Assembly (NCBI RefSeq): GCF_007176755.1
Contig: NZ_BJTV01000001.1
Location: forward strand, 372,001 to 436,000
Length of the DNA stretch: 64,000 nt
Source: Streptomyces sp. 1-11
GTDB lineage: Bacteria > Actinomycetota > Actinomycetes > Streptomycetales > Streptomycetaceae
Direction: 5' to 3'
Under the pieces are notes generated by a model, which saw only the letters and a list, made by a program, of their open reading frames with translations, was not told the DNA's origin and did no database searches. The position numbers and the translations under genes are program-made. This document shows, one piece after another, positions 52,659 to 62,683 of the stretch. Each line of letters starts with the position of its first letter. The first letter of the stretch is position 1.

Positions 52659-53869
52659 GGGGTGTTCGCCTCCTCCGGGGCCCGCTCGGCCTGTGTCCAG
52701 CCGGGGCCGAGTCGAAGTCTCCCCCATGCCTCGTCGTCCAGGGCGGCCAGGCGGTCGGCGTGGCCGCGGCCGGGCGGGGTGGCGAGGTCGGCGGGGGTGG
52801 TGAGGGCGGCCGCCGCCATGAGGTGGCCGTACCGCAGGCGGTGCCTCACCGGCAGGCCGCGCAGGGTGGCGGAGAGGAAGCCGGCCGCGAAGGCGTCGCC
52901 GGCGCCGACGGGGGCGACGACGTCCACGTGCGGGGCCGGTTCGAAGGTGTGCGGGGCCGGTTCGAGGGCGGGCGGGGCCGGTTCGAAGATGTGCGGGGCC
53001 GTGGCGGGCCGGGGGCCGCTGGCGGGGCTCGGCGCCGGGGCGGCGCGGTCGCGGCCCGCGCCGCCCCGTTCCCCGCTCCGCTCGGGCCGGGTGGCGTCCG
53101 CCGCCCCGGCGGCCGGGCCGCCCGCGGCCGGGCGGAGGAGTTCCCCTGCGTCGTCGCGCGCGAACGCCGTCGCGCCCTGTGCCGCCTGTTTGACGACCAG
53201 CAGCGCCGGTTCGGGGAGCAGGGCGCGGATGGCGGCCGGGCCGCCCGTGACGCCCCAGGCGTGCTCCGCCTCGTCCTCCCCCACGAACACGAGGTCGGCG
53301 GCCCTGGCCAGCTCCAGCAGCACTCCGGCCCCGTCGGCGGCGGCCCACAGGCCCGGCCGGTGGTTGACGTCGAAGGAGATCAGCGGGCGGCCGGGGCGGG
53401 GCGCCGTCAGTTCGCGCATCAGTTCCAGGCACTGCGGGGACAGCGCCGCGGTGATGCCGGACAGGTGCAGTACGCGGCCCGCGCGGGCCGCGGTGAGGTC
53501 CGTGCCGGTCACGGACATCGCGGAGGCGGCCGAGCCGGCCCGGTAGTACGCCACCTCGTGCGCGTCGGTGGCACGGTCGGCCGCCGTGCGGAAGTAGACG
53601 CCGGTGGGGCGGGCCGGGTCGGTGCGGACGGAACCGGTGTCGACGCCGTACCCGGCGATCCGCGCCACCAGGTGGTCCCCGAAGCCGTCCGCGCCCACCC
53701 GGCTCACCCAGCGCGTGGAGTGGCCGAGGGCGGCCAGTACGCAGGCCACGTTGGACTCCGCGCCGCCGATGGCCCGTTCGAAGGAGGGGACGTCGGCGAG
53801 GCGGCCCGGCCGGGTGGGCAGGAAGGTGACCATGGACTCCCCGAGCGTGACGACATCCACGACGTTCAC
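52655..53869 (-). CDS. PfkB-family carbohydrate kinase (2-keto-3-deoxygluconate kinase-like) with internal insert
   Basis: A 404-residue kinase from GTG 53869 (AGGAG ten bases upstream); ATG 53890 is an alternative. [19 protein letters not shown], then [21 protein letters not shown] is the N-terminal PfkB signature, as in KdgK. The second signature [16 protein letters not shown] with catalytic Asp is near 344-359. Between about 268 and 341 lies an Ala/Pro/Glu-rich insert with three copies of a seven-residue unit (APHTFEP type), unusual for the family. Its substrate is probably a sugar acid or similar. Confidence 0.85.
   Translation of the reverse strand: MNVVDVVTLGESMVTFLPTRPGRLADVPSFERAIGGAESNVACVLAALGHSTRWVSRVGADGFGDHLVARIAGYGVDTGSVRTDPARPTGVYFRTAADRATDAHEVAYYRAGSAASAMSVTGTDLTAARAGRVLHLSGITAALSPQCLELMRELTAPRPGRPLISFDVNHRPGLWAAADGAGVLLELARAADLVFVGEDEAEHAWGVTGGPAAIRALLPEPALLVVKQAAQGATAFARDDAGELLRPAAGGPAAGAADATRPERSGERGGAGRDRAAPAPSPASGPRPATAPHIFEPAPPALEPAPHTFEPAPHVDVVAPVGAGDAFAAGFLSATLRGLPVRHRLRYGHLMAAAALTTPADLATPPGRGHADRLAALDDEAWGRLRLGPGWTQAERAPEEANTP
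52925..53000. repeat. 21-bp tandem repeats within the kinase gene
   Basis: Three imperfect copies of a 21-bp unit built on GTGCGGGGCCGGTTCGA (52925-52987), plus a partial fourth. Being a multiple of three, it keeps the frame and encodes the seven-residue repeats of the insert. Confidence 0.8.
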
Positions 53870-53948
53870 GATGGTGGGGCTCCTCGTCATCCTGGGGCCG
53901 GCGGCTTTCGTTGACCCTGTGTCGGCCGAGATGCTAGACAGCACTGAG

Positions 53949-53982
53949 CGACATACGCAATGGGCGTTGCATATAGTGCAAC
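53949..53982 (+). promoter_or_regulatory. Promoter and IclR-type operator of the D-amino-acid operon
   Basis: GTTGCA-TATAG-TGCAAC at 53966-53982 is a 17-bp palindrome with six-base perfect arms; GCAA-N6-TTGC (53957-53970) overlaps its left end. TATAGT at 53972-53977 is a good -10 box in its centre, so bound regulator would occlude the promoter of the plus-strand genes. The kinase operon starts about 85 bases away on minus. Confidence 0.6.
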
Positions 53983-54003
53983 GCACCGGATCAGGAGGGT
54001 CAC

Positions 54004-55281
54004 ATGCCCCGCGCAACCGGCACCGAAGCGCTCGCCCGCCTCGCCGAGGAACGGGTGGACCACCGCTTCAAGGGCCTCCCGCCGGACGCCGAGGGCCTGA
54101 CCGTCGCCGAGCTGGCCGCCCAGCGCCGCAACCTCTTCACCGGCGGGTTCACCACGCCCGTCCTCGCGCTCTCCGCCGAGCGGCTGGAGCACAACCTGGC
54201 GCTCATGGAGACGTACGCCGAGCGGCACGGCCTCGCCTTCGCGCCGCACGGGAAGACCTCGATGGCCCCGCGGCTCTTCCAGCGGCAGATCGAGCACGGC
54301 GCCTGGGGCATCACGCTCGCGGTGCCGCACCAGGTGTGGGTGGCCCGGGCGTTCGGCGTCGAGCGGATCTTCCTGGCCAACGAGCTGGTGGACCCGGCCG
54401 CGCTGCGCCGGGTCGCCGACGAGCTGGCGGCCGACCCGGACTTCCGTTTCGTCTGCTACGTCGACTCCGTGCGCGGGGTCGGGCTGATGGACGCGGCCCT
54501 GCGCGGGGCCGCCCGCCCGGTGGACGTCGTGGTGGAGCTGGCCGCGGGCGAGGGGGCCCGTACCGGGGTGCGCACGGAGGCGGAGTGCGCGGCAGTCGCC
54601 GACGCCGTGGCCGCCGTACCGACGCTCCGGCTGGTCGGGGTCGCGGGGTACGAGGGCGAGGTGCCGCGGGCCGACACCGCGCGGGTGACGGCCTATCTGC
54701 GGCGGCTGACGGCGCTGGCCGCCGACTTCGACAAGAGCGGCCGGTTCGCCGGGGTGGACGAGATCGTGGTGAGCGCCGGCGGCAGCGCGTGGTTCGACGC
54801 GGTGGCCGACGTGTTCGCGGAGATCCCCGAACTGTCCGCACCCGTGCTCAAGCTGCTGCGGTCGGGCGCCTACGTCTCGCACGACGACGGGCACTACCGC
54901 AGGCTCACCCCCTTCGCCCGCGTCCCCCAGGAGGGCGCGCTGGAGCCCGCGTTCCGGCTCTGGGCGCAGGTCGTCTCCCGGCCCTCCCCCGAACAGGCCT
55001 TCGCCAACGCGGGCAAGCGGGACGCGGCCCACGACCTGGACCTGCCCGAGGCCCAGGTGGTGCGCCGGGACGGCGCCGAGCGCCCGGCCGACGGGGTCAC
55101 CGTGACCGGCCTGTCCGACCAGCACGCCTGGCTGCGCACCACCGGGGAGGCGGACCTGGAGGTCGGCGACTGGGTCGGCTTCGGCCTGTCCCACCCCTGC
55201 ACGTCGTTCGACAAGTGGCAGCTCATCCCGCTGGCCGAGGCGGACGGGACGGTCGTCGACTACATCCGCACCTTCTTCTAG
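54004..55281 (+). CDS. PLP-dependent D-serine dehydratase / D-threonine aldolase-like enzyme
   Basis: A 425-residue fold-type III PLP enzyme. The alanine-racemase-like barrel has [10 protein letters not shown] with the PLP lysine (near 82), then LANELVDP and [15 protein letters not shown]. The C-terminal beta domain ends with [13 protein letters not shown], whose His and Cys are the zinc ligands of the eukaryotic-type D-serine dehydratase/D-threonine aldolase family (PF14031). It should deaminate D-serine or cleave D-threonine. GAGGG precedes the ATG. The N-acyl-D-amino acid deacylase gene follows after eight bases. Confidence 0.9.
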   Translation: MPRATGTEALARLAEERVDHRFKGLPPDAEGLTVAELAAQRRNLFTGGFTTPVLALSAERLEHNLALMETYAERHGLAFAPHGKTSMAPRLFQRQIEHGAWGITLAVPHQVWVARAFGVERIFLANELVDPAALRRVADELAADPDFRFVCYVDSVRGVGLMDAALRGAARPVDVVVELAAGEGARTGVRTEAECAAVADAVAAVPTLRLVGVAGYEGEVPRADTARVTAYLRRLTALAADFDKSGRFAGVDEIVVSAGGSAWFDAVADVFAEIPELSAPVLKLLRSGAYVSHDDGHYRRLTPFARVPQEGALEPAFRLWAQVVSRPSPEQAFANAGKRDAAHDLDLPEAQVVRRDGAERPADGVTVTGLSDQHAWLRTTGEADLEVGDWVGFGLSHPCTSFDKWQLIPLAEADGTVVDYIRTFF

Positions 55282-55289
55282 GGGGCATC

Positions 55290-56900
55290 GTGGAGGAGCT
55301 GGTCATCCGGGACGCGGACGTCGTCGACGGCAGCGGCGCGGACTCCTACCGCGCCGACGTGGTGGTCGACGGCGGCCGGATCGTCGCCGTCGTCAAGGAG
55401 GCCGCGGCGGCCGGCTGCCAGCGGCCGCGGGCCCGCCGGGAGCTGGACGCGGAGGGCCTGGTCCTGGCCCCCGGCTTCATCGACATGCACGCCCACTCCG
55501 ACCTGGCCCTGCTGCGCGACCCGGACCACAGCGCGAAGCTCGCCCAGGGCGTCACGCTCGAGGTCCTCGGACAGGACGGGCTGTCGTACGCGCCGGTGGA
55601 CGACCGCACGCTGGAGGAGGTCCGCCGGGCGATCACCGGCTGGAACGGGTACGGGGACGACGTCGACCTCGACTGGCGCACGGTCGGCGAGTACCTGGAC
55701 CGCCTCGACCGGGGGATCGCCGTGAACGCGGCCTACCTGGTCCCGCAGGGCACGGTCCGCGCGCTGGCCGTCGGCTGGGAGGACCGCCCGGCGACCGGCC
55801 GGGAGCTGGAGCGCATGCGGCAGTTGGTCGCGGAGGGCCTGGAACAGGGCGCCGTCGGCCTGTCCTCCGGGCTCACCTACACGCCCGGCATGTACGCCGG
55901 CGACGCCGAACTGACCGAGCTGTGCCGGGTGGTGGCGGCCTACGGCGGCTACTACTGCCCGCACCACCGCTCCTACGGCGCCGGCGCCCTGGAGGCGTAC
56001 GCCGAGATGGTGGAGCTGACCCGGCAGGCCGGCTGTGCGCTGCACCTGGCCCACGCGACGATGAACTTCGGCGTGAACCGGGGCCGCGCGCCCGAGCTGC
56101 TCGCCCTGCTCGACCGGGCGCTGGACGCCGGCGCCGACATCACCCTGGACAGCTACCCCTACACCCCCGGCTGCACCACCCTGGCCGCGCTGCTGCCGAG
56201 CTGGGCGGGCGCGGGCGGGCCGGAGCGGATCCTGGCCCGGCTCGGCGACCCGGCGACGGCCGGACGGATCCGGCACGACCTGGAGGTCGCCGGCTCGGAC
56301 GGCTGCCACGGCGTGCCGGTGGAGTGGGACACGATCGAGATCTCCGGGGTGACCGTCCCGGCCCTGTCGGACCATGTCGGCCGTACCGTGCGGGAGTCGG
56401 CGGACGCGCGCGGCGAGGACCCCTGGACCACCGCCCGCCGGCTGCTCGTCGAGGACCGGCTCGGCACGACGATCCTGCAGCACGTCGGCCACGAGGACAA
56501 CGTCCGGGCGATCATGCGGCACCGCGCCCACACCGGCGGCTCCGACGGCATCCTGCGGGGCGCCAAGCCCCATCCGCGCGCCTACGGCACCTTCCCCCGC
56601 TATCTCGGGCACTACGTGCGGGAGTCGGGGGTGCTGACGCTGGAGGAGTGCGTGGCCCACCTCACCGGGCGGCCCGCGGCCCGGCTGCGGCTGCCGGACC
56701 GGGGTCTCGTGCGCGAGGGGTACCGCGCCGACCTGGTGCTGTTCGACCCGGACACCGTCGCCGCGGGCGCCACCTTCGCCGAGCCCCGGGTGCTCCCGGA
56801 GGGAATCCCTTACGTGCTGGTCGACGGCCGTTTCGCGATGGAGGACGGCCGCCGCACCGACGTGCTGGCGGGCCGGTCGGTGCGCCGGACGCCGGTGTGA
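55290..56900 (+). CDS. N-acyl-D-amino-acid deacylase (D-aminoacylase)
   Basis: A 536-residue amidohydrolase from a GTG at 55290, eight bases after the PLP enzyme. Metal motif [15 protein letters not shown] (HxH near 71), [14 protein letters not shown] (near 192), [17 protein letters not shown], and near the C-terminus [24 protein letters not shown] with [13 protein letters not shown]. This is the dan family that frees D-amino acids from N-acyl forms. Product D-amino acid would pass to the PLP enzyme encoded just upstream. Confidence 0.93.
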   Translation: MEELVIRDADVVDGSGADSYRADVVVDGGRIVAVVKEAAAAGCQRPRARRELDAEGLVLAPGFIDMHAHSDLALLRDPDHSAKLAQGVTLEVLGQDGLSYAPVDDRTLEEVRRAITGWNGYGDDVDLDWRTVGEYLDRLDRGIAVNAAYLVPQGTVRALAVGWEDRPATGRELERMRQLVAEGLEQGAVGLSSGLTYTPGMYAGDAELTELCRVVAAYGGYYCPHHRSYGAGALEAYAEMVELTRQAGCALHLAHATMNFGVNRGRAPELLALLDRALDAGADITLDSYPYTPGCTTLAALLPSWAGAGGPERILARLGDPATAGRIRHDLEVAGSDGCHGVPVEWDTIEISGVTVPALSDHVGRTVRESADARGEDPWTTARRLLVEDRLGTTILQHVGHEDNVRAIMRHRAHTGGSDGILRGAKPHPRAYGTFPRYLGHYVRESGVLTLEECVAHLTGRPAARLRLPDRGLVREGYRADLVLFDPDTVAAGATFAEPRVLPEGIPYVLVDGRFAMEDGRRTDVLAGRSVRRTPV

Positions 56901-56929
56901 CCGCCCGGGCCGGGTTCCGGCCCGGGCGG
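56901..56929. terminator. Hairpin between deacylase and protease genes
   Basis: 13-bp perfect arms 56901-56913 and 56917-56929 with loop GTT, immediately after the deacylase stop and 20 bases from the stop of the convergent protease gene. Confidence 0.8.
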
Positions 56930-56948
56930 GACACGGCCCTGGTCCGGG

Positions 56949-57782
56949 CTACGGCTTGGGCAGGGTGCAGCCGGACGCGCTGAGGTTCAGCTTGTTGCCG
57001 GTGGTGAAGCAGGCCGGGATGTTGTAGGTCTCCTCGGCGTAGTTGATGCCCTGGCGGACGGTGACGTTGCCGCTCTGGTCGACCTCGCAGGGGTTGTTCT
57101 CGGTGCAGCGCTGGCCGTCCTCGTTGCCGGTGTTGTTGACGGCGACGACCTTGCCGGTGGCGGTGTCGATGACCGGCGAGCCCGAGGTGCCGCCGATGGT
57201 GTCGCAGGCGGAGGTGTAGCGGACCGAGTCCTTCCAGGTCCAGTCGCCCTCCTTCAGGCGGTACACGAACCCGTCGATGTTGCAGCTGTAGATCCGCTTC
57301 CAGTAGCCGGAGACGACCTTGATGGCGGTGCCGGCGACCGGGTGGGTGTCCTGCATGGTGAGCGGGCTGATGCCGTACGAGCTCTTGATCGCCGCGTAGG
57401 TGGTGGTGGTGCGGTAGATCGTGACGTCGGTGTCCGTCATGGTCGAGTAGACGACCTGGTTGGCGCGGAGCGTCGCCACCTTGGTGCCGGAGGAGTTCAG
57501 CAGGCCGAAGCTGCGGCTGGAGGACTGGCCGGTGATGACCTGGCCGGGCGACGGGAAGCCGGTCTCCAGGCAGTGGCCGTTGGTCAGCACGAGCGCCGGG
57601 TCGGTGTCCGCGGAGTTGGGGAAGCGGATGACGGAGCCGGAGCAGTTGCTGAGCGAGACGGTGCCGGCGAAGTTGACGGTCACCGCGGCGGCCGCTTCGG
57701 TCTTCGGCGCGGCGACCGCCGGGGTCGCGCCCAGCCCGGCGATGGCCAGGGAGGAGAGCGCGGCCAGGAGAGGCTTGTTCAT
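56949..57782 (-). CDS. Secreted trypsin-like serine protease
   Basis: A 277-residue S1-type protease. Signal peptide about 1-25 (MNKPLLAALSSLAIAGLGATPAVA). The catalytic triad is His in LVLTNGHC (near 71), Asp in TDTDVTIY (near 119) and Ser in GGTSGSPV (near 201). Six or more cysteines are spread through the mature chain. It is a chymotrypsin-fold enzyme of the Streptomyces extracellular type. It should act outside the cell, alongside the M14 carboxypeptidase, in protein scavenging. Confidence 0.93.
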   Translation of the reverse strand: MNKPLLAALSSLAIAGLGATPAVAAPKTEAAAAVTVNFAGTVSLSNCSGSVIRFPNSADTDPALVLTNGHCLETGFPSPGQVITGQSSSRSFGLLNSSGTKVATLRANQVVYSTMTDTDVTIYRTTTTYAAIKSSYGISPLTMQDTHPVAGTAIKVVSGYWKRIYSCNIDGFVYRLKEGDWTWKDSVRYTSACDTIGGTSGSPVIDTATGKVVAVNNTGNEDGQRCTENNPCEVDQSGNVTVRQGINYAEETYNIPACFTTGNKLNLSASGCTLPKP

Positions 57783-57903
57783 GTGGGGGTCCCCTCTTAC
57801 GACTTGGGCGACCGGAGATCTTCCGGTCGCCTCGCGTCTTTGTCATGAGCATTCTCATGAGAGGGGCGTGCGGGGGCAAGCAGTTGGGTGCGACGACGTG
57901 TCC

Positions 57904-57947
57904 GCGTGGGGCATACGCGCACGTTTGCGTGGGGCATACGCGCACGT
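57904..57947. repeat. 21-bp direct repeat with internal dyad in the protease upstream region
   Basis: Two identical 21-base copies (57904-57924 and 57927-57947, period 23) beginning GCGTGGGGCATACG. Each contains a GCGT...ACGC dyad. It lies about 120-165 bases upstream of the protease start and next to the downstream end of the neighbouring gene. It could be a pair of operator sites. Confidence 0.65.
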
Positions 57948-58017
57948 CTGCCGGACGGCGAGCCGCAACTCACCGCCCATCCCTACCCACTTGGCGGCGG
58001 CCTACGACCGCCCGCCA

Positions 58018-58695
58018 CTACCGGGGGCGCTTCGTCGCGCCGTGCCCGTGCCCCCGGCCGCCGCCCGGGGTGCCCCAGCCGGACTCCGTCGGCGCGGCGG
58101 ACGAGGATGCGGGCGCGGGGCCGGTGGTGACGGCGGAGGCCGTGGCGGCCGGGGAGCCGGGCGCGGCGGACGTGGCGGACGCCGTGGGGCGGCCGGTGGC
58201 GGTGGCGGTGGCGATCCGGCCGTCCGTGCCGGGCGCGGTGGACGACGGCGTCACGGGGAGTCCGGACCCGGCGCCGGGCGCGCTCGACGCGGGGCCCGGG
58301 GAGTCGGCGGGGGTGGTCGCGGCGCCGGGGACGCGGGCGGGCCCGTCGCTCGCGGGGCGCGTCCCGGACGGGGCGCCGTCCGGCCAGGCGAGCACCGCGA
58401 TCAGCGCCACCGCGCCGGCCGCGCCGAGACCGCCGGCGAGGACCGCCGCCCGGCGGGCCGGCGGGCGGCGCCTGCGCCGCCGGTCCCGGCGGCCGCCGTC
58501 CGGCCCGCCCGGCCCGGGCGGGGAGGACGGCGGGGACAGCGCGGGCAGCTCACGGGTCTCGTCGTAGGTGTTCTGCCAGCCGTGCGCGGCGGCGGGGTCC
58601 GCGTACTCGTCGTACGACGGGGCCGGGGCCGTCCCTGGGTGGTACACGTTCGGCTGAACCTCCGGTCCGCCGTCGCCACCGTGCGCCTCGTACAA
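58018..58695 (-). CDS. Single-pass membrane protein with Ser/Thr/Pro/Ala-rich external tail
   Basis: A 225-residue protein from a TTG at 58695, with GGAGGG six bases upstream. The cytosolic N-terminus (about 1-80) is acidic then strongly basic (RRDRRRRRRPPARR), followed by one membrane helix (about 83-104) and an extended tail of about 120 residues made of Ala, Ser, Thr, Pro and Gly. No catalytic domain. It resembles the short stub proteins found beside Streptomyces aminotransferase genes. Function unknown; the tail may span the wall. Confidence 0.75.
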   Translation of the reverse strand: MYEAHGGDGGPEVQPNVYHPGTAPAPSYDEYADPAAAHGWQNTYDETRELPALSPPSSPPGPGGPDGGRRDRRRRRRPPARRAAVLAGGLGAAGAVALIAVLAWPDGAPSGTRPASDGPARVPGAATTPADSPGPASSAPGAGSGLPVTPSSTAPGTDGRIATATATGRPTASATSAAPGSPAATASAVTTGPAPASSSAAPTESGWGTPGGGRGHGHGATKRPR

Positions 58696-58902
58696 CCCCA
58701 GCCCTCCCCTTGCCCTGCCGTTCCCGCGCCGCCCCCTGTCGCACCAGGCACATCAGCGGCCCCGGCGCACCGGCATCGCGGCGCATTCTATGGACGCGGG
58801 TGACTTCTGGGACAGCCGAGGCCGATAACCCGGCAAACCGGACCGTCTCAAGTGGCGGAAGACACCACCCATGAACCGTTACCGGGTCGTAAGCTCACGG
58901 GC

Positions 58903-60114
58903 ATGCAGGTGATCCAGTCGACCAAGCTCGCCAACGTCTGTTACGAGATCCGGGGCCCGGTTCTCGAGGAGGCGATGCGCCTGGAGGCGGCCGGGCACCG
59001 CATCCTGAAGCTCAACACCGGCAACCCGGCCGCGTTCGGCTTCGAGTGCCCGCCGGAGATCCTCGAGGACATCCTGCGCAACGTCTCCGGCGCCCACGGC
59101 TACGGCGACGCCAAGGGCCTGCTGGCCGCCCGGCGCGCGGTCGTCATGCACAACCAGACCATCGGCATCGAGACGGACGTCGAGCACGTCTACATCGGCA
59201 ACGGCGTCTCCGAGCTGATCGTGATGGCGATGCAGGGCCTGCTGGACGACGGCGACGAGGTGCTCGTGCCGGCGCCGGACTACCCGCTGTGGACGGCGGC
59301 GGTCTCGCTGTCCGGCGGCACGGCCGTGCACTACCGCTGCGACGAGCAGTCCGACTGGATGCCCGACCTCGCCGACGTCGAGCGCAAGGTCACCGACCGC
59401 ACCAAGGCGATCGTCATCATCAACCCGAACAACCCCACGGGCGCGGTGTACGACGAGGCGGTGCTCAAGGGCCTGACCGACATCGCCCGCCGGCACAACC
59501 TGCTGGTCTGCTCGGACGAGATCTACGACAAGATCCTCTACGACGGCGCCACCCACACCCCGACCGCGAAGGTCGCCCCCGACCTGCTGACCCTGACCTT
59601 CAACGGCATGTCCAAGGCCTACCGGGTGGCCGGCTACCGCGTCGGCTGGATGTCGATCTCCGGCCCGCGCGCCCACGCCGACTCCTACATCGAGGGCCTG
59701 ACGATCCTGGCGAACATGCGCCTGTGCGCCAACATGCCGGGACAGCACGGGGTCGTGGCCGCGCTCAGCGGCCGGCAGACGATCAACGAGCTGGTGCTGC
59801 CGGGCGGCCGCCTGAAGGAGCAGATGGACGTCGCCTACGAGCTGCTGACCCAGATCCCCGGCGTGAGCTGCGTCCGGCCCAAGGGGGCGCTGTACCTCTT
59901 CCCGCGCCTCGACCCCCAGGTCTTCAAGATCAAGGACGACCGGCAGATGGTGCTGGACCTGCTGCGCCAGGAGAAGATCATGGTCGTCCAGGGCACCGGG
60001 TTCAACTGGCCCGAGCCGGACCACTTCCGGGTGGTGACCCTGCCGAGCGCCGGCGACCTGCGGGACGCGGTGACCCGGATCGGGACCTTCCTGGACGGCT
60101 ACGGGCAGACCTGA
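58903..60114 (+). CDS. AlaA-type pyridoxal-phosphate aminotransferase
   Basis: A 403-residue class I aminotransferase. The ATG at 58903 (MQVIQSTKLANVCYEIRGP) gives the usual length; a GTG at 58852 would add 17 residues. Signatures are LNTGNPAAFGF, GYGDAKGLLAARRAV, NPNNPTGAVY (near 172), SDEIYD (near 205), FNGMSKAYRVAGYRVGW with the PLP lysine near 237, and the C-terminal FRVVTLP arginine. The pattern matches AlaA, which transfers amino groups between glutamate and pyruvate. Confidence 0.93.
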   Translation: MQVIQSTKLANVCYEIRGPVLEEAMRLEAAGHRILKLNTGNPAAFGFECPPEILEDILRNVSGAHGYGDAKGLLAARRAVVMHNQTIGIETDVEHVYIGNGVSELIVMAMQGLLDDGDEVLVPAPDYPLWTAAVSLSGGTAVHYRCDEQSDWMPDLADVERKVTDRTKAIVIINPNNPTGAVYDEAVLKGLTDIARRHNLLVCSDEIYDKILYDGATHTPTAKVAPDLLTLTFNGMSKAYRVAGYRVGWMSISGPRAHADSYIEGLTILANMRLCANMPGQHGVVAALSGRQTINELVLPGGRLKEQMDVAYELLTQIPGVSCVRPKGALYLFPRLDPQVFKIKDDRQMVLDLLRQEKIMVVQGTGFNWPEPDHFRVVTLPSAGDLRDAVTRIGTFLDGYGQT

Positions 60115-60240
60115 GGCCGCTCACCGGGGCCTCTGAGCCCAGCCGGCGGCGGCCGGGGGACCACGGTTCGTGACCCGACTCAACTTTAGACGAAATCCAA
60201 GCTAGGATGGCTTCCTGTCAGAGCACAGGAGGCCATCCCC

Positions 60241-60660
60241 ATGTACGAGCCGATCCGCACCAAGTCGGTCCACAGCACGATGGCCGGCGAACCTTCCGAC
60301 TTCCCCCACCGCTCGCGCGAGGAGGAGCTGGACATCCAGCTCGCCGGTCATCTCGCCGCCCTGCTCGCCGTCACCGACGACCTGCGCGCCCTGACCCCCT
60401 CCGCCGACCTCGAGGCGGCCGCCGAGCGGCTCGCCGGCCAGGTGTCCCGGCTGCGCGGCGGACGGGCGCCGCTGCGTGCCCAGCCGTCCGCCGCCGGCGA
60501 GGCCACGGGACTGCACCGGCGGGCTCACGCCCTCGCGGGCCGCGCGCTGGTGGTCGCCGCCTCCCGCGCCGACACGGCGGCGGCGATCCTGTCGGCCGAG
60601 CGGATGGACGCGCACGCCGCCGCCCTGGCCGGGCCGAGGGCGCTCAGCCAGGCCCGCTGA
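60241..60660 (+). CDS. Conserved hypothetical helical protein
   Basis: A 139-residue protein with GGAGG eight bases upstream of its ATG. It has no membrane segment and no known motif. From residue 25 it is almost entirely helical with Ala/Leu/Arg composition (EEELDIQLAGHLAALLAVTDDLRALTPSADLEAAAERLAGQVSRL), fitting a small four-helix bundle or coiled coil. A perfect hairpin follows. TAGGAT at 60203-60208 may be its -10 box. I do not recognise the family. Confidence 0.8.
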   Translation: MYEPIRTKSVHSTMAGEPSDFPHRSREEELDIQLAGHLAALLAVTDDLRALTPSADLEAAAERLAGQVSRLRGGRAPLRAQPSAAGEATGLHRRAHALAGRALVVAASRADTAAAILSAERMDAHAAALAGPRALSQAR

Positions 60661-60736
60661 CCCCGCCCGGGGTCCTCCGGACGGCCCCGGTCCGCGCGCA
60701 CCCTGCAGCGACGCGCGGACCGGGCGCCACACAGCG

Positions 60737-60774
60737 CGACGGGGCCCCGCACGCCTTTGTGCGGGGCCCCGTCG
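60737..60774. terminator. 16-bp perfect hairpin between convergent genes
   Basis: Arms 60737-60752 and 60759-60774 (CGACGGGGCCCCGCAC and its complement) around loop GCCTTT, between the hypothetical gene and pckG. Confidence 0.85.
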
Positions 60775-60850
60775 GGGTTGTCACCACGGCCGGCCGTGAC
60801 GATCGCTGGTCAGGGCATCCGGACCGGCCGTGGAGTCATGGGGTGGGGTC

Positions 60851-62683
60851 TCAGCCCAGGCGCTGCACCAGCGCGCGGTACTGGTCCCACAGTTCCTTCG
60901 GGGTGTGGTCGCCGAAGGTCTCCAGGTGCCCGGGGACCAGGGAGGCCTCCTCGCGCCAGACCTCCTTGTCGACCGTGAGGAGGAAGTCCAGGTCGGCGTC
61001 GGACAGGTCGAGGCCCTTGGTGTCCAGCGCCTCCTTGGTCGGCAGGATGCCGATCGGGGTCTCGACGCCCTCGGCCCGGCCGTCCAGCCGGTCCACGATC
61101 CACTTCAGCACGCGGCTGTTCTCGCCGAAGCCGGGCCAGACGAACTTGCCCTCGTCGTTCTTGCGGAACCAGTTGACGTAGTAGATCTTCGGCAGCTTGG
61201 ACTGGTCCTTGTCCTTGGCCACGTCGACCCAGTGACCCATGTAGTCGCCCATGTTGTAGCCGCAGAACGGCAGCATGGCGAACGGGTCGCGGCGCAGCTC
61301 GCCGACCTTGCCCTCGGCGGCGGCGGTCTTCTCGGAGGCCACGTTGGCGCCCAGGAAGACACCGTGGTTCCAGTCGAAGGACTCCGTCACCAGCGGCACC
61401 GCGCTGGCCCGGCGGCCACCGAAGAGGATCGCCGAGATCGGCACGCCCTTGGGGTCCTCCCACTCCGGCGCGATGATCGGGCACTGCGCGGCCGGGGTGG
61501 TGAAGCGCGCGTTGGGGTGCGCGGCGGGCGTCCCGGACCCGGGCGTCCAGGAGTTGCCCTTCCAGTCGGTGAGGTGGGCCGGGGTCTCCTCCGTCATGCC
61601 CTCCCACCACACGTCGTTGTCGTCGGTGAGCGCCACGTTGGTGAAGACCGAGTTGCCCCACAGCGTCTTCATGGCGTTGGCGTTGGTGTGCTCGCCGGTG
61701 CCGGGGGCGACGCCGAAGAAGCCGGCCTCCGGGTTGATCGCGTACAGGCGGCCGTCCTCGCCGAAGCGCATCCAGGCGATGTCGTCGCCGATGGTCTCCA
61801 CGGTCCAGCCGGAGATCGTCGGCTCGAGCATGGCGAGGTTGGTCTTGCCGCACGCGCTCGGGAAGGCGGCGGCGACGTACTTGGACTCGCCCTGCGGCGG
61901 GGTGAGCTTGAGGATCAGCATGTGCTCGGCCAGCCAGCCCTCGTCACGGGCCATGACGGAGGCGATGCGCAGCGCGTAGCACTTCTTGCCGAGCAGGGCG
62001 TTGCCGCCGTAGCCGGAGCCGTAGGACCAGATCTCGCGGTCCTCGGGGAAGTGGGAGATGTACTTGGTGGAGTTGCACGGCCAGGGCACGTCCTCCTGGC
62101 CCGGCTCCAGCGGGGCGCCGACGGTGTGCACGGCCTTGACGAAGAAGCCGCTGTCGCCGAGCTCGTCGAGGACCGGCTGGCCCATGCGGGTCATGGTGCG
62201 CATGGAGACCGCGACGTAGGCGGAGTCGGTGATCTCGACGCCTATCGCGGAGAGCGGGGAGCCCAGCGGGCCCATGCAGAACGGGACGACGTACATCGTC
62301 CGGCCCTTCATCGAGCCGCGGAAGATGCCGCCCTCGCCGCCGGAGCCCTGGAAGATCTCCCGCATCTCGGCCGGGGCCTTCCAGTGGTTGGTCGGGCCGG
62401 CGTCCTTCTCCTCGGCGGAGCAGATGAAGGTCCGGTCCTCGACGCGGGCGACGTCGGTGGGGTCGGAGGCCGCGTAGTAGGAGTTGGGGCGCTTGATCGG
62501 GTCGAGCTTGCGGAAGGTGCCCTTCTGGACGAGCTCCTCGCACAGCCGCTCGTACTCGGCCTCGGATCCGTCACACCAGACCACGCTGTCCGGCTGCGTC
62601 AGTTCAGCGATCTCGTTGACCCACGAGACCAGTTCCTGGTGGTTGGTGGGGATGCCGGTGGGAGCCGCGATGTCGCGCGCCAC
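60851..62683 (-). CDS. pckG: Phosphoenolpyruvate carboxykinase (GTP)
   Basis: A 610-residue GTP-type PEPCK that turns oxaloacetate and GTP into PEP, CO2 and GDP, the entry to gluconeogenesis. GTG 62683 with AGGAG six bases upstream; the frame is open for 35 more codons but without a site. Motifs: [13 protein letters not shown] near 276-288 (P-loop with the reactive cysteine), [31 protein letters not shown] and [15 protein letters not shown]. Streptomyces uses this single GTP form. Works with glpX in this window when cells grow on acids. Confidence 0.97.
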   Translation of the reverse strand: MARDIAAPTGIPTNHQELVSWVNEIAELTQPDSVVWCDGSEAEYERLCEELVQKGTFRKLDPIKRPNSYYAASDPTDVARVEDRTFICSAEEKDAGPTNHWKAPAEMREIFQGSGGEGGIFRGSMKGRTMYVVPFCMGPLGSPLSAIGVEITDSAYVAVSMRTMTRMGQPVLDELGDSGFFVKAVHTVGAPLEPGQEDVPWPCNSTKYISHFPEDREIWSYGSGYGGNALLGKKCYALRIASVMARDEGWLAEHMLILKLTPPQGESKYVAAAFPSACGKTNLAMLEPTISGWTVETIGDDIAWMRFGEDGRLYAINPEAGFFGVAPGTGEHTNANAMKTLWGNSVFTNVALTDDNDVWWEGMTEETPAHLTDWKGNSWTPGSGTPAAHPNARFTTPAAQCPIIAPEWEDPKGVPISAILFGGRRASAVPLVTESFDWNHGVFLGANVASEKTAAAEGKVGELRRDPFAMLPFCGYNMGDYMGHWVDVAKDKDQSKLPKIYYVNWFRKNDEGKFVWPGFGENSRVLKWIVDRLDGRAEGVETPIGILPTKEALDTKGLDLSDADLDFLLTVDKEVWREEASLVPGHLETFGDHTPKELWDQYRALVQRLG

